From positions 62,001-126,000 of the forward strand of contig CANLZY010000012.1 in NCBI GenBank assembly GCA_947495685.1: a stretch of 64,000 nucleotides of DNA. Direction: 5' to 3'. Source of the stretch: an uncultured Tropicimonas sp. (GTDB lineage Bacteria; Pseudomonadota; Alphaproteobacteria; Rhodobacterales; Rhodobacteraceae). Position numbers and translations under genes: made by a program. This document shows positions 46,030-53,968 of the stretch, one piece after another (positions within the stretch are counted from its first letter, which is position 1; each line of letters opens with the position of its first letter). Under the pieces are notes generated by a model. That model saw only the letters and a program-made list of their open reading frames with translations. It did no database searches and was not told the DNA's origin.

Positions 46030-46416
46030 TCAGCCACCGACGGTTTCGACATGAAGGTCAAAGCGGCTGTCGGTCGCGATATCCGGCAAATGCAGAAAGA
46101 CCTTGCCGCGGAACATGACATCCTGCCCCCTCCCGCCCGTGCGTGGCCGGGTCGAAAAGTCGGAGTAGCTGAGATCGTCAGCCTGATCGGCGGGAACCCG
46201 TATCAGCAGCGCCTCACGGGCCGGGTCGAACCCCTGTACCGACGCCGGCGATCCGGTATCGAGGCCGACGATGTATTCGTACGTATCCGGAGCAGGTGCC
46301 GGCCTGCCAATCAACCGTAGAGCGGGAAACTGCCGACCGGCCTGTCGAAAAGCCAGATCAACGGCAGCCAGCATGATCGACATACCAATGATCGCCAGAG
46401 CAATGAAATTCAGCAT
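46030..46416 (-). CDS. Membrane-anchored small protein, unknown
   Basis: A 128-residue protein with one N-terminal hydrophobic helix (MLNFIALAIIGMSIMLAAVDLA) acting as an anchor, followed by a periplasmic domain. That domain contains YEYIVGLDTGSPASVQGFDP, ALLIRVPADQADDLSYSDFS and FLHLPDIATDSRFDLHVETV. The repeated Asp-rich beta-strand pattern recalls small bacterial haemolysin-type or RTX-like strands, but I make no family call. It faces the terminator of the D-amino-acid operon. Confidence 0.65.
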   Translation of the reverse strand: MLNFIALAIIGMSIMLAAVDLAFRQAGRQFPALRLIGRPAPAPDTYEYIVGLDTGSPASVQGFDPAREALLIRVPADQADDLSYSDFSTRPRTGGRGQDVMFRGKVFLHLPDIATDSRFDLHVETVGG

Positions 46417-46587
46417 GATTTTTCCCTTGCCCCCGGAACCACGTTACCGGGGCTGCCGCAGAGCGGTCAAATTCTGGACTGAATTCAATTGCCCGCCGGA
46501 TACAATCGGCGACCGGATGGCCTGTTGTTTCGACTCGGCGTGCCAATTGCGGCGCTCTGGACAGGTCCGCGGCTTTGGGCGGTGGAA

Positions 46588-46908
46588 TCAGGGCTTGTCT
46601 GGCTCGCCAACGTTTTCGCGAAACGCTTGTTCGAACGCGGCCTGCTTGTCCGGTCCGGCTTCGGTCTGGTGGCCTGCTATCCACTCGGAATAGGGCATCC
46701 CGTAGAAGGCTTCGCGGCCCTCGGCCTTGGTCATCTCGATGCCGCGTTCGTTGGCGGCCTCCTGATACCAGCGGGACAGGCAGTTCCGGCAGAAGCCCGC
46801 AAGGTTCATCATGTCGATGTTCTGCACATCCGGCCGGTCATCCATCAGGTGTTTCTGCAATCGGCGAAATGCAGCGGCTTCGAGTTCGAGGCGGGTCTGG
46901 TCGTCCAT
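46588..46908 (-). CDS. DUF1244 domain-containing protein
   Basis: A 106-residue protein with the DUF1244 signature NIDMMNLAGFCRNCLSRWYQEAA (two cysteines in CRNC, typical of the family) followed by GREAFYGMPYSEWIAGHQT. DUF1244 proteins are found almost only in proteobacteria and have no assigned function; the cysteine pair suggests metal or redox use. It is 27 bases downstream of the N-formylglutamate amidohydrolase-like gene on the same strand. Confidence 0.9.
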   Translation of the reverse strand: MDDQTRLELEAAAFRRLQKHLMDDRPDVQNIDMMNLAGFCRNCLSRWYQEAANERGIEMTKAEGREAFYGMPYSEWIAGHQTEAGPDKQAAFEQAFRENVGEPDKP

Positions 46909-46935
46909 CAGTGGTCTCCCTGTCGTCGGCGGCGC

Positions 46936-47679
46936 TCAGATGCCGATGGCCCGAGCGGCGAATTCGAAGATCGGGGCAAGGCGACGCCCCCAGGCCTGTT
47001 GCTGTTCGACGGTCACGATCAGGTCCTGTCGCAATTCGATCAGGACATGATGACGGTTGTTCTGCAAGGCATGACGGTGGATCGAATCACCGGGCTGGTG
47101 TCCGGCATACGGTTCGTTGTCACCAACGCACACATCTTCCTGAAGTTTGAGCCGGTCGATCATGGCGACAGACAAGGCATTTTGGGGCGGCGAGTGCAGA
47201 ATGCCGACGTGCCATGGGCGCGGTGGGCGGCCGCGCAGTTGCGGTGTAAAACTGTGCACGGCAATCAGGATCGTGTCCGCGCGAGAAGCCGCCATCCGTC
47301 CAAGCTCTGCGTGGTAGGGCCGATAGCAAAGCTCCTTGCGGCGCTCCAACTCGGCACCGTCGGCGTGTCGATTTCCGGGGATGATCGTCCCGTCATACAG
47401 CTTCATCAGCAGGGTGGGGTCGTCTTCGCCGCGATTCGGATCGATGACCAGCCGGGAGAAGTTCGACGTGATCAGCGGCGCGCTCAGTTCATCGGCCAAC
47501 GCGTGGGCCAGCCCGGCGGCCCCGGGATCATAGGCGATGTGACGTGACATGTCGGCTTGCGGCAAACCAAGTGTACCACCGCCGATCTGGGGGGGCACGG
47601 TGTTGGTTGCGTGGTCGCACGTGACCAGCCAGCGGCTGTTCCGGGATTCCCCGGCGGTATGAAAGGGATGATATGTCAT
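46936..47679 (-). CDS. N-formylglutamate amidohydrolase-like protein
   Basis: A 247-residue member of the N-formylglutamate amidohydrolase family. Features are SRWLVTCDHATNTVPPQ, IAYDPGAAGLAHALADEL, VIDPNRGEDDPTLL, and AVHSFTPQLRGRPRP-like sequence with the metal-binding His/Asp residues of the family, ending ILIAVHSF and HHVLIELRQDLI. Family members hydrolyse N-formylglutamate in histidine degradation. No hut genes are nearby, so substrate is uncertain. I use ATG 47679; ATG 47703 is an alternative. It is divergent from pyruvate kinase. Confidence 0.85.
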   Translation of the reverse strand: MTYHPFHTAGESRNSRWLVTCDHATNTVPPQIGGGTLGLPQADMSRHIAYDPGAAGLAHALADELSAPLITSNFSRLVIDPNRGEDDPTLLMKLYDGTIIPGNRHADGAELERRKELCYRPYHAELGRMAASRADTILIAVHSFTPQLRGRPPRPWHVGILHSPPQNALSVAMIDRLKLQEDVCVGDNEPYAGHQPGDSIHRHALQNNRHHVLIELRQDLIVTVEQQQAWGRRLAPIFEFAARAIGI

Positions 47680-47812
47680 TGGGGCGTGATGTTCTTCGCG
47701 CATGGGTGTAAGCCGTCTGGTAGGAAAGAACCAGAGCCAACCGGGCTGGTACTTGATGCTGTTTACCGCTAACAGTCCGCCCGGATCCCGCACCATACGG
47801 AAAGGTTGCACC

Positions 47813-49261
47813 ATGAGACGGATGCGCAATGTAAAGATCGTGGCCACACTGGGCCCGGCATCGGATGATTATGACACGATCCGGCGTCTGTTCGAGATCG
47901 GCGCAGACGTATTCCGGCTGAACATGAGCCACGGAAGTCACGAAGAAATCCGCGAACGTCACCAGATCATCCGTCAGATCGAACAGGAACTTGGGCGCCC
48001 GATCGCGATTCTCGCGGACCTGCAGGGGCCGAAGTTGCGTGTGGGTGTTTTTGCCGGTGATTCCGAAGAACTGGTCGATGGCGCGGCCTTCCGGATGGAT
48101 CTCGACCCGACCGAGGGCGATTCCAGCCGGGTCTGTTTGCCGCACAAGGAAATCTTTGCGGCGCTGAGGCCCGGAGCCTCGCTGCTGGTCAACGATGGCA
48201 AGATCCGGCTGCGGGTCGAAACCTGTGGTGACGATTTCGCCGATTGTATCGTGGTAACGGGCGGCACCATCTCGAATCGCAAGGGCGTGAACGTACCCGA
48301 CGTGGTGCTTCCGGTGGCGGCGCTGAGCGAAAAGGACAAGGCAGACCTCGATTTCGTGTGCGAACTGGGAATCGACTGGTTGGCGCTCTCGTTTGTACAG
48401 CGTCCGGAGGACGTCCTGGAAGCCAAGGAAAGGGCGTCCGGACGGGCGGCCATTCTGGCAAAGATCGAGAAGCCGGCAGCCGTGGAAGCCTATGAGGCGA
48501 TCCTGGCCGTGTCGGACGGAATCATGGTGGCGCGTGGCGATCTTGGGGTCGAACTGCCGGTGCAGGCGGTTCCGCCAATCCAGAAGCGTCTGATCCGTGG
48601 CGCGCGTGCAGCCGCCAAACCCGTTATCGTGGCGACGCAGATGCTGGAGTCGATGATCGAAAGCCCGGTGCCGACCCGTGCCGAGGTGTCGGACGTGGCC
48701 AACGCGATCTATGAAGGCGCAGACGCCGTGATGCTCAGTGCCGAATCTGCCGCCGGCGACTATCCGCTGGAGGCCGTGCGCACGATGAACGCGGTGGCCG
48801 AGGAGGTCGAGGCCGACGAGATCTATCGTGGTATCATCGAGGCCGCCCGCGTTGTCGACCGGACCTCGACCGCCGACTCTATCGTCGCAGCCGCACGTGA
48901 GATCGCGGAAAATACCGGGGTCAAGGCGATCTGCTGCTTCACGCACTCAGGGACCACCGCACTGAAGACCGCGCGCGAGCGGCCGCGTGTGCCGATTCTG
49001 GCCCTGACCCCGTTTGTTGGCACTGCTCGACGGTTGTGCCTGTCCTGGGGCGTGAACTGTTTCATGACCAATGGCGACGTCAGCCGGTTCAAGATGGCCG
49101 TGGTCTCCGCGGCCCGCGCCGCCCGCACTGGCCAGTTCGCAAACCCCGAGGACAATGTCGTGGTCGTGGCCGGCGTTCCGTTCAACATTCCGGGGTCCAC
49201 CAACATCCTGCGGGTGGCACCCTGCGACGAAAGATTGATTTTTAATACAGATCCCGAATAA
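47813..49261 (+). CDS. pyk: Pyruvate kinase
   Basis: Glycolytic enzyme converting phosphoenolpyruvate and ADP to pyruvate and ATP. The 482-residue protein starts MRRMRNVKIVATLGPASDD and contains the catalytic motifs VFRLNMSHGSHEEI, ADLQGPKLRVG, LNDGKIRL, LAKIEKPAAVEAYEAIL, VARGDLGVELPVQAVPP and ATQMLESMIESPVPTRAEVSDVANA. The allosteric C-domain is present (CFTHSGTTALKTARERP). AAAGG is upstream. It is divergent from the N-formylglutamate amidohydrolase-like gene. Confidence 0.97.
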   Translation: MRRMRNVKIVATLGPASDDYDTIRRLFEIGADVFRLNMSHGSHEEIRERHQIIRQIEQELGRPIAILADLQGPKLRVGVFAGDSEELVDGAAFRMDLDPTEGDSSRVCLPHKEIFAALRPGASLLVNDGKIRLRVETCGDDFADCIVVTGGTISNRKGVNVPDVVLPVAALSEKDKADLDFVCELGIDWLALSFVQRPEDVLEAKERASGRAAILAKIEKPAAVEAYEAILAVSDGIMVARGDLGVELPVQAVPPIQKRLIRGARAAAKPVIVATQMLESMIESPVPTRAEVSDVANAIYEGADAVMLSAESAAGDYPLEAVRTMNAVAEEVEADEIYRGIIEAARVVDRTSTADSIVAAAREIAENTGVKAICCFTHSGTTALKTARERPRVPILALTPFVGTARRLCLSWGVNCFMTNGDVSRFKMAVVSAARAARTGQFANPEDNVVVVAGVPFNIPGSTNILRVAPCDERLIFNTDPE

Positions 49262-49291
49262 TTCCCCATAGTTGTTCATGGAGGTATTGTT

Positions 49292-49525
49292 GTGGATCTG
49301 GATCCGGACCTGATCTTTGTTATCGGTATTGTTGTCGGTCTTCTGGCGATCCCGTCGTTGCTGGGAGCCTTTTCCGAAAGTCGTACGCCGCGTGCGGCCG
49401 CGATCATGGTAATGATCGCGGCAGGCTTGGTCGCGATCGCCGTCCTGCAAAAGCCACCGGGATCATACTCCATTGGTGACGCTCCGAAGATTTTCTTCGA
49501 GGTCGTTGGCGACCTTGTGAACTGA
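49292..49525 (+). CDS. Small two-helix membrane protein, unknown
   Basis: A 77-residue protein started by GTG 49292 with GGAGG 7 bases upstream. Two hydrophobic stretches (FVIGIVVGLLAIPSLLGAF and AAIMVMIAAGLVAIAVLQK) predict a small hairpin membrane protein. It lies 30 bases after pyruvate kinase and may be read from the same transcript. No known family is recognised. Confidence 0.65.
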   Translation: MDLDPDLIFVIGIVVGLLAIPSLLGAFSESRTPRAAAIMVMIAAGLVAIAVLQKPPGSYSIGDAPKIFFEVVGDLVN

Positions 49526-49699
49526 ACAAGGGTGGAGCGCAGGGTCTGACGCACGATGTCGCCAGAGTCGCGCGGGACGCATTTTTGCCCTTGCCAGCCT
49601 GAACGCGTGGCCGTATACGCGCGACTTCATACGCTCCGTCAGGCCAAAAGTGGCATGCCTGCCGAAGCGGAACCACCGATCCAACCAATGGAGTGGCAA

Positions 49700-49900
49700 A
49701 TGCCCAAGATGAAGACCAAGTCCGGCGCCAAGAAGCGATTCAAGGTGACCGCGACCGGCAAGATCAAATCCGCCCAGGCCGGAAAGCGGCACGGCATGAT
49801 CAAGCGCACCACAAAGTTCATTCGCGATGCTCGCGGTACCACGGTCCTTTCGGTCGCTGATACCAAGATCGTCAAGAAATACATGCCGTACGCGCGCTGA
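49700..49900 (+). CDS. rpmI: 50S ribosomal protein L35
   Basis: A 66-residue, lysine-rich protein with the L35 pattern: [38 protein letters not shown] and [13 protein letters not shown] is 6 bases before the ATG. It is 12 bases upstream of rplT. The 174-base gap after 49525 probably carries the promoter and may contain an autoregulatory leader; I see no infC next to it. Confidence 0.96.
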   Translation: MPKMKTKSGAKKRFKVTATGKIKSAQAGKRHGMIKRTTKFIRDARGTTVLSVADTKIVKKYMPYAR

Positions 49901-49912
49901 GGAGCCTGAGAT

Positions 49913-50275
49913 ATGTCCCGAGTTAAAGGCGGCGTGGTTACCCACGCCCGGCACAAGAAGATCATCAAGGCCGCGAAAGGCTACTATGGTCGCCGGTCCA
50001 CGAACTTCAAGACCGCAACCCAGGCCGTCGACAAGGCCAACCAGTACGCGACGCGCGACCGCAAGAATCGCAAGCGTCAGTTCCGCGCGCTGTGGATCCA
50101 GCGGATCAACGCCGCTGTGCGGTCCCACGATGAGTCGCTGACCTATTCGCGCTTCATCAACGGTCTGGCGAAAGCCGGCATTGAAGTGGACCGCAAGGTT
50201 CTGGCCGATCTGGCCGTGCATGAGCCCGAAGCGTTCGGCGGTATCGTCGACAAGGCGAAAGCAGCGCTGGCCTGA
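49913..50275 (+). CDS. rplT: 50S ribosomal protein L20
   Basis: A 120-residue protein with the L20 signature: [60 protein letters not shown], and the C-terminal [20 protein letters not shown]. It binds 23S rRNA during 50S assembly. It is followed by a strong intrinsic terminator. Confidence 0.97.
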   Translation: MSRVKGGVVTHARHKKIIKAAKGYYGRRSTNFKTATQAVDKANQYATRDRKNRKRQFRALWIQRINAAVRSHDESLTYSRFINGLAKAGIEVDRKVLADLAVHEPEAFGGIVDKAKAALA

Positions 50276-50299
50276 TCAAGGCCGGTTCGACCGAATTGA

Positions 50300-50333
50300 A
50301 ACCCGCGACGGCTGAGGCTGTCGCGGGTTTTTT
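50300..50333 (+). terminator. Intrinsic terminator after rpmI-rplT
   Basis: AACCCGCGAC-loop-GTCGCGGGTT is a perfect 10-base stem (50300-50309 with 50320-50329) followed directly by TTTT, 25 bases after the L20 stop. It may work in both directions, since the minus-strand SulP gene ends at 50369 and reads into AAAACCCGCGAC with a modest T-run. Confidence 0.9.
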
Positions 50334-50368
50334 CGTATCCTGGTCGGGACGATCTGGGTGCGTACGGA

Positions 50369-51631
50369 TCAACGTTCCGGCGGTGACCAGTCGGCCTCGG
50401 GGACATCCCGCCGGCGCAAACGCACCGCAAGCCCCAGAGCGGTACCGACGCCGATGGCGACGGTCAGGTCCGCCAGCACCGTCAGGACCAACGTCAGTAC
50501 CAGAAGCACCTTGTCGGTCGGTCTGAGGGTAAGGTATTTGCGCCACTTGTGGGGCTCGCTCATGTTCCAGGCGGTCAGCATCAACAGCCCGGCGAGCGCC
50601 GGCATTGCGAGATACCCCGCAAGCGGGGCCGCGACCATCATGACGCCGAGAATCGTCAGGGCATGGACGATCCCGGCCACCGGTGTCCGGCCGCCTGCGC
50701 GTACATTGGTGGCGGTTCGGGCGATTGCGCCCGTGGCGGGCAGGCCACCGAACAGCGCCGATCCTATATTCGCGGCGCCCTGTGCCAGGACCTCGGCGTT
50801 GGGCCGGTGTTTGCCATCGACCATCCGGTCAGCCACCATCGCCGAGAGCAGGGATTCGACCCCTGCAAGAAAGGCGATGACGACAGCCGACGGCAGAAGT
50901 TCGACCACCCGGGCATAGGAGATTTCGGGCAAGCGGGGCATTGGCAGATGGTTGGGAAGTTGCCCGAACCGTCCGGCGATCGTATCGACCGGAAGTTCTC
51001 CGAGGGCAACGGCCAGGGAGGCAAATCCAACCGCAACGATCAGGCCCGGAAACCGGGGAAATGCCTGTCGCAGCGCCATGATCCCCACCATCGTGAACAG
51101 CCCGATGCCGAGGGACGGGCCGCTGAAGGTCTCGCGGGCCTCCCAGAGCGCCGACATCTTCTCGATGAAGTCTGGCGGGACCTCGGTCATGGTGAGGCCG
51201 AACAGATCCTTGATCTGGCTGGCCGCAATGATGATCGCGATGCCGATGGTAAAGCCGTCGATCACCGGTTCCGGGACATAGGCGACCAGGTTCCCGGCTC
51301 GAAGCAGCCCTGCGATCACCAGGAGGATGCCGGCCATGAAGGTTGCCAGAATCAACCCGTCATAGCCGTGGACCACGACCACGCCGTAGACAACAACGAT
51401 GAAGGCACCCGTGGGGCCGCCGACCTGAACGCGGCTGCCGCCAAGCAACGAGATGAGAAGCCCGCCCACGATGGCGGTGATCAGGCCGGCGCCCGGATCT
51501 GCACCCGAGGCTATGGCAATCGCGAGGCTGAGCGGTATCGCAACCATCGCAACGGTGATGCCGGCGAGCACGTCGGCTGCAAATGCAGGGCGTGTGTACG
51601 TCTGCAGCGTTGTCAGCAATTTTGGTTCCAT
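50369..51631 (-). CDS. SulP-family inorganic anion transporter
   Basis: A 420-residue transporter with 11-12 hydrophobic helices. SulP signatures are [57 protein letters not shown] and [21 protein letters not shown]. It lacks the C-terminal STAS domain of most SulP proteins; the sequence ends after the last helix with a short [12 protein letters not shown] tail. Family substrates include sulphate, bicarbonate and dicarboxylates; here unknown. The gene lies between rplT and pheS on the opposite strand. Confidence 0.9.
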   Translation of the reverse strand: MEPKLLTTLQTYTRPAFAADVLAGITVAMVAIPLSLAIAIASGADPGAGLITAIVGGLLISLLGGSRVQVGGPTGAFIVVVYGVVVVHGYDGLILATFMAGILLVIAGLLRAGNLVAYVPEPVIDGFTIGIAIIIAASQIKDLFGLTMTEVPPDFIEKMSALWEARETFSGPSLGIGLFTMVGIMALRQAFPRFPGLIVAVGFASLAVALGELPVDTIAGRFGQLPNHLPMPRLPEISYARVVELLPSAVVIAFLAGVESLLSAMVADRMVDGKHRPNAEVLAQGAANIGSALFGGLPATGAIARTATNVRAGGRTPVAGIVHALTILGVMMVAAPLAGYLAMPALAGLLMLTAWNMSEPHKWRKYLTLRPTDKVLLVLTLVLTVLADLTVAIGVGTALGLAVRLRRRDVPEADWSPPER

Positions 51632-51844
51632 GGGTTCGCTTTAGGAGCCTGCGAGGCGTCAGAAAATGCGGCATTGTTGCTGTCCTATCAAGAAGTGAAC
51701 AGATTTGCCGTTGGGCCGGGTGCCTTCTGGCGTTCGGGGTTGCCCGCCCTTGCCTTTGGAGCGCCATGTGATACCCACGCGCCGAAGAATTACGTCCCGC
51801 GGTCGAGCCAATCCCGCGGGTCTCAGGAAGGACGGGAGCCCGCC

Positions 51845-52915
51845 ATGGAAGAGCTGAGGCAGAAGTACATCGCCGCGATCGCGGCAGCCACCGACGAGGC
51901 GGCCTTGGAAGCGTTGCGGGTGCAGGCCGTCGGTAAAAAAGGCGAAGTCAGCCTGAAGATGCGCGAACTGGGCAAGATGACGCCCGAGGAACGACAGGTG
52001 GCCGGTCCGGCGCTCAATGCGCTGAAGGACGAGATCAATTTGGCGCTGACCGCCAAGAAGGTCGGGCTGGCCGACGTGGCGCTGGACGCCCGGTTGCGGG
52101 CCGAATGGCTGGACGTGACGCTGCCGTCCCGCCCGGTGCGGCGTGGGTCGATCCACCCGATCAGCCAGGTGACCGAAGAGGTCACGGCGATTTTTGCCGA
52201 CATGGGATTTGCCGTGGCCGAAGGGCCACAGGTCGAGGATGACTGGCACAATTTCGACTCGCTGAACATTCCCGGCCATCACCCGGCCCGCGCCGAGATG
52301 GACACGTTCTACATGTCCCGCAAGGAAGGCGACAACCGCCCGCCGCATGTGCTGCGCACACATACCTCGCCGGTCCAGATCCGCTCGATGTTGAAGCAGG
52401 GCGCGCCGATCCGGATCATTTGCCCGGGGCGCGTCTATCGTTGTGACTACGACCAGACCCACACGCCAATGTTCCACCAAGTGGAAGGCCTTGCCCTGGG
52501 CAAGGACATCTCGATGGCGAACCTGAAATGGGTGCTGGAGGAGTTCTTCAGCGCCTTCTTTGGCACCGAGGTTCAAACCAGGTTCCGCGCTTCGCACTTC
52601 CCGTTCACGGAGCCGTCGGCCGAGGTCGACATTCAGTGTTCGTGGGAGGGTGGCACGGTCAAGGTTGGTGAAGGCAACGATTGGCTCGAGGTTCTGGGCT
52701 CTGGCATGGTGCACCCCAAGGTCCTTGAGGCAGGCGGTATTGATCCGAACGAATGGCAGGGCTTTGCCTTCGGGATCGGCATCGACCGGCTGGCGATGCT
52801 GAAATACGGCATTCCGGATCTTCGGGCCTTCTTTGACAGCGACCTTCGCTGGCTGCGCCACTACGGATTTTCGCCGCTCGACATGCCGTCAATCCACGGT
52901 GGGATCAACCGCTGA
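51845..52915 (+). CDS. pheS: Phenylalanine-tRNA ligase subunit alpha
   Basis: Catalytic alpha subunit of the PheRS tetramer. The 356-residue protein has an N-terminal coiled coil ([20 protein letters not shown]), class II motif 1 ([20 protein letters not shown]), motif 2 ([20 protein letters not shown]), the residues [16 protein letters not shown] and motif 3 ([18 protein letters not shown]). A GGGAG precedes the ATG. The in-frame open sequence continues far upstream but reads antisense to SulP, so it is not part of the gene. pheT lies 1.05 kb downstream instead of adjacent. Confidence 0.97.
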   Translation: MEELRQKYIAAIAAATDEAALEALRVQAVGKKGEVSLKMRELGKMTPEERQVAGPALNALKDEINLALTAKKVGLADVALDARLRAEWLDVTLPSRPVRRGSIHPISQVTEEVTAIFADMGFAVAEGPQVEDDWHNFDSLNIPGHHPARAEMDTFYMSRKEGDNRPPHVLRTHTSPVQIRSMLKQGAPIRIICPGRVYRCDYDQTHTPMFHQVEGLALGKDISMANLKWVLEEFFSAFFGTEVQTRFRASHFPFTEPSAEVDIQCSWEGGTVKVGEGNDWLEVLGSGMVHPKVLEAGGIDPNEWQGFAFGIGIDRLAMLKYGIPDLRAFFDSDLRWLRHYGFSPLDMPSIHGGINR

Positions 52916-52933
52916 CTGAGTGCGGTCTTTGGA

Positions 52934-53239
52934 TCATGGGCGCGAGGGCGGGCGCATGAACAGGCCGCCCCCTCGCTGTTCACTACGGGTGCCTTCGGAG
53001 CAACCGACCACCTGAAGGCCGGACTGGAAGCTGTGCAATTGGCATTGTGTTGCGGTCTGGCCCAAGGTCACGATCCGCCGGGGGAGGGTTTGTTCCTCCT
53101 CGACATGCCTGGCGGACGTGTAGGATTCCAGCGATGCCAAGGCTCCTGCGATCACGACCAAAATCAGCAAAAGTGCTGCCCCGGTGTTGTCGTTTGCTCC
53201 GAGCATTCGCCTGATCTTTCGGAAATCGTACTCCCGCAT
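52934..53239 (-). CDS. Small membrane protein between pheS and pheT, unknown
   Basis: A 101-residue frame from ATG 53239 (MREYDFRKIRRMLGANDNTG). The hydrophobic helix AALLLILVVIAGALASLESY is followed by a short polar part with three cysteines. The upstream part of the open frame runs across an A/T-rich stretch and is unlikely to be coding. No clear Shine-Dalgarno is seen. The 3' end is near a GC-rich hairpin (about 52943-52980). Unknown family; moderate confidence only. Confidence 0.5.
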   Translation of the reverse strand: MREYDFRKIRRMLGANDNTGAALLLILVVIAGALASLESYTSARHVEEEQTLPRRIVTLGQTATQCQLHSFQSGLQVVGCSEGTRSEQRGGGLFMRPPSRP

Positions 53240-53288
53240 GTTTATCGGGACAATTTGTCCAAATTCGGAGTAACGCAAGGTAAGGCTA

Positions 53289-53350
53289 TAATAAAAAAGA
53301 AAAAAAGCTTCCAAGCGCCGCGCTGAGCAGCGCCCGGTCGAGCTTTTGCT
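53289..53350 (-). terminator. Possible intrinsic terminator after the gene at 53449
   Basis: On the minus strand, AAGCT and AGCTT arms frame an inner GCGCTG-CT-CAGCGC hairpin, followed by a long T-rich run (read as AAAAAAGAAAAAAAG at 53292-53307). The inner loop is very small, so this is a weak prediction. It lies about 100 bases past the 53449 stop. Confidence 0.4.
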
Positions 53351-53448
53351 CTGGCTCACACCGAGATCGTATCGCCATCAAGGCAACGCTGAAGCTCCCG
53401 GCCAGATGGCTCTGGCTGGGATGCCTGTTTCCAACCGACGGAAATGGA

Positions 53449-53712
53449 TCAGTTGTTGGCTTGGCCGCTTGATGCCGGCGCCAGCCACGGAACCAGCTCG
53501 GTGATCGGCATGTTCCACAGCCTCGCCGGGCTGTATCTGCAGATCGCCCGATTCAGGTCCGGGTCATTGGTGAAACCGCGGCAGTCAAATCCGCTCGCGC
53601 CGAGATGTCCTGCCCTCGGATCTTCCGACAGCAACCCCAGCCCTACAAGCAATAAAATGCCAAGAATCAGAGGCTTACCCAGATTCCCGATGGCATTGGC
53701 GATCGCCCCCAT
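53449..53712 (-). CDS. Small membrane-associated protein, unknown
   Basis: An 87-residue protein with a hydrophobic helix near the start (LILGILLLVGLGLLSEDP) and a periplasmic-looking domain with two cysteines: FDCRGFTNDPDLNRAICRYS. It continues LWNMPITELVPWLAPASS. GGAGGGCGCT lies just before ATG 53712, a good ribosome site. The region 53713-53968 up to pheT contains no other gene that I can support. Unknown family. Confidence 0.7.
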   Translation of the reverse strand: MGAIANAIGNLGKPLILGILLLVGLGLLSEDPRAGHLGASGFDCRGFTNDPDLNRAICRYSPARLWNMPITELVPWLAPASSGQANN

Positions 53713-53968
53713 AGCGCGCCCTCCATATGTGTTGTGGCCCCCACCGACAACGTGTTCAGGCTAGGGCTGAAATGTGGCAAAAAGGGGGCAAACGCGTCGC
53801 AATTGCGGCAACAATCGGCACGATTTGTTCGCGCCCCGGCAACTGGTTTACCAAGGGTAAATCGCGATGCAGCAGCCATGACGAAGGATTTGGCCCCGGT
53901 GGCCCTTCACCCGCAGTCGCGATTGAGCTAAGCACACCCGACTTTAGGATGCTGCAAGGGGCCGCCCC

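Noticed and set aside
51708-51720. CCGTTGGGCCGGG as a full third copy of the hairpin element
   Set aside because: The second box is partly matched but the first box is missing at the required 35-base distance, so it cannot be counted as a full copy.
50549-51844. Long upstream extension of the pheS frame
   Set aside because: It reads antisense to SulP; the true start is at 51845 with a proper N-terminus and ribosome site.
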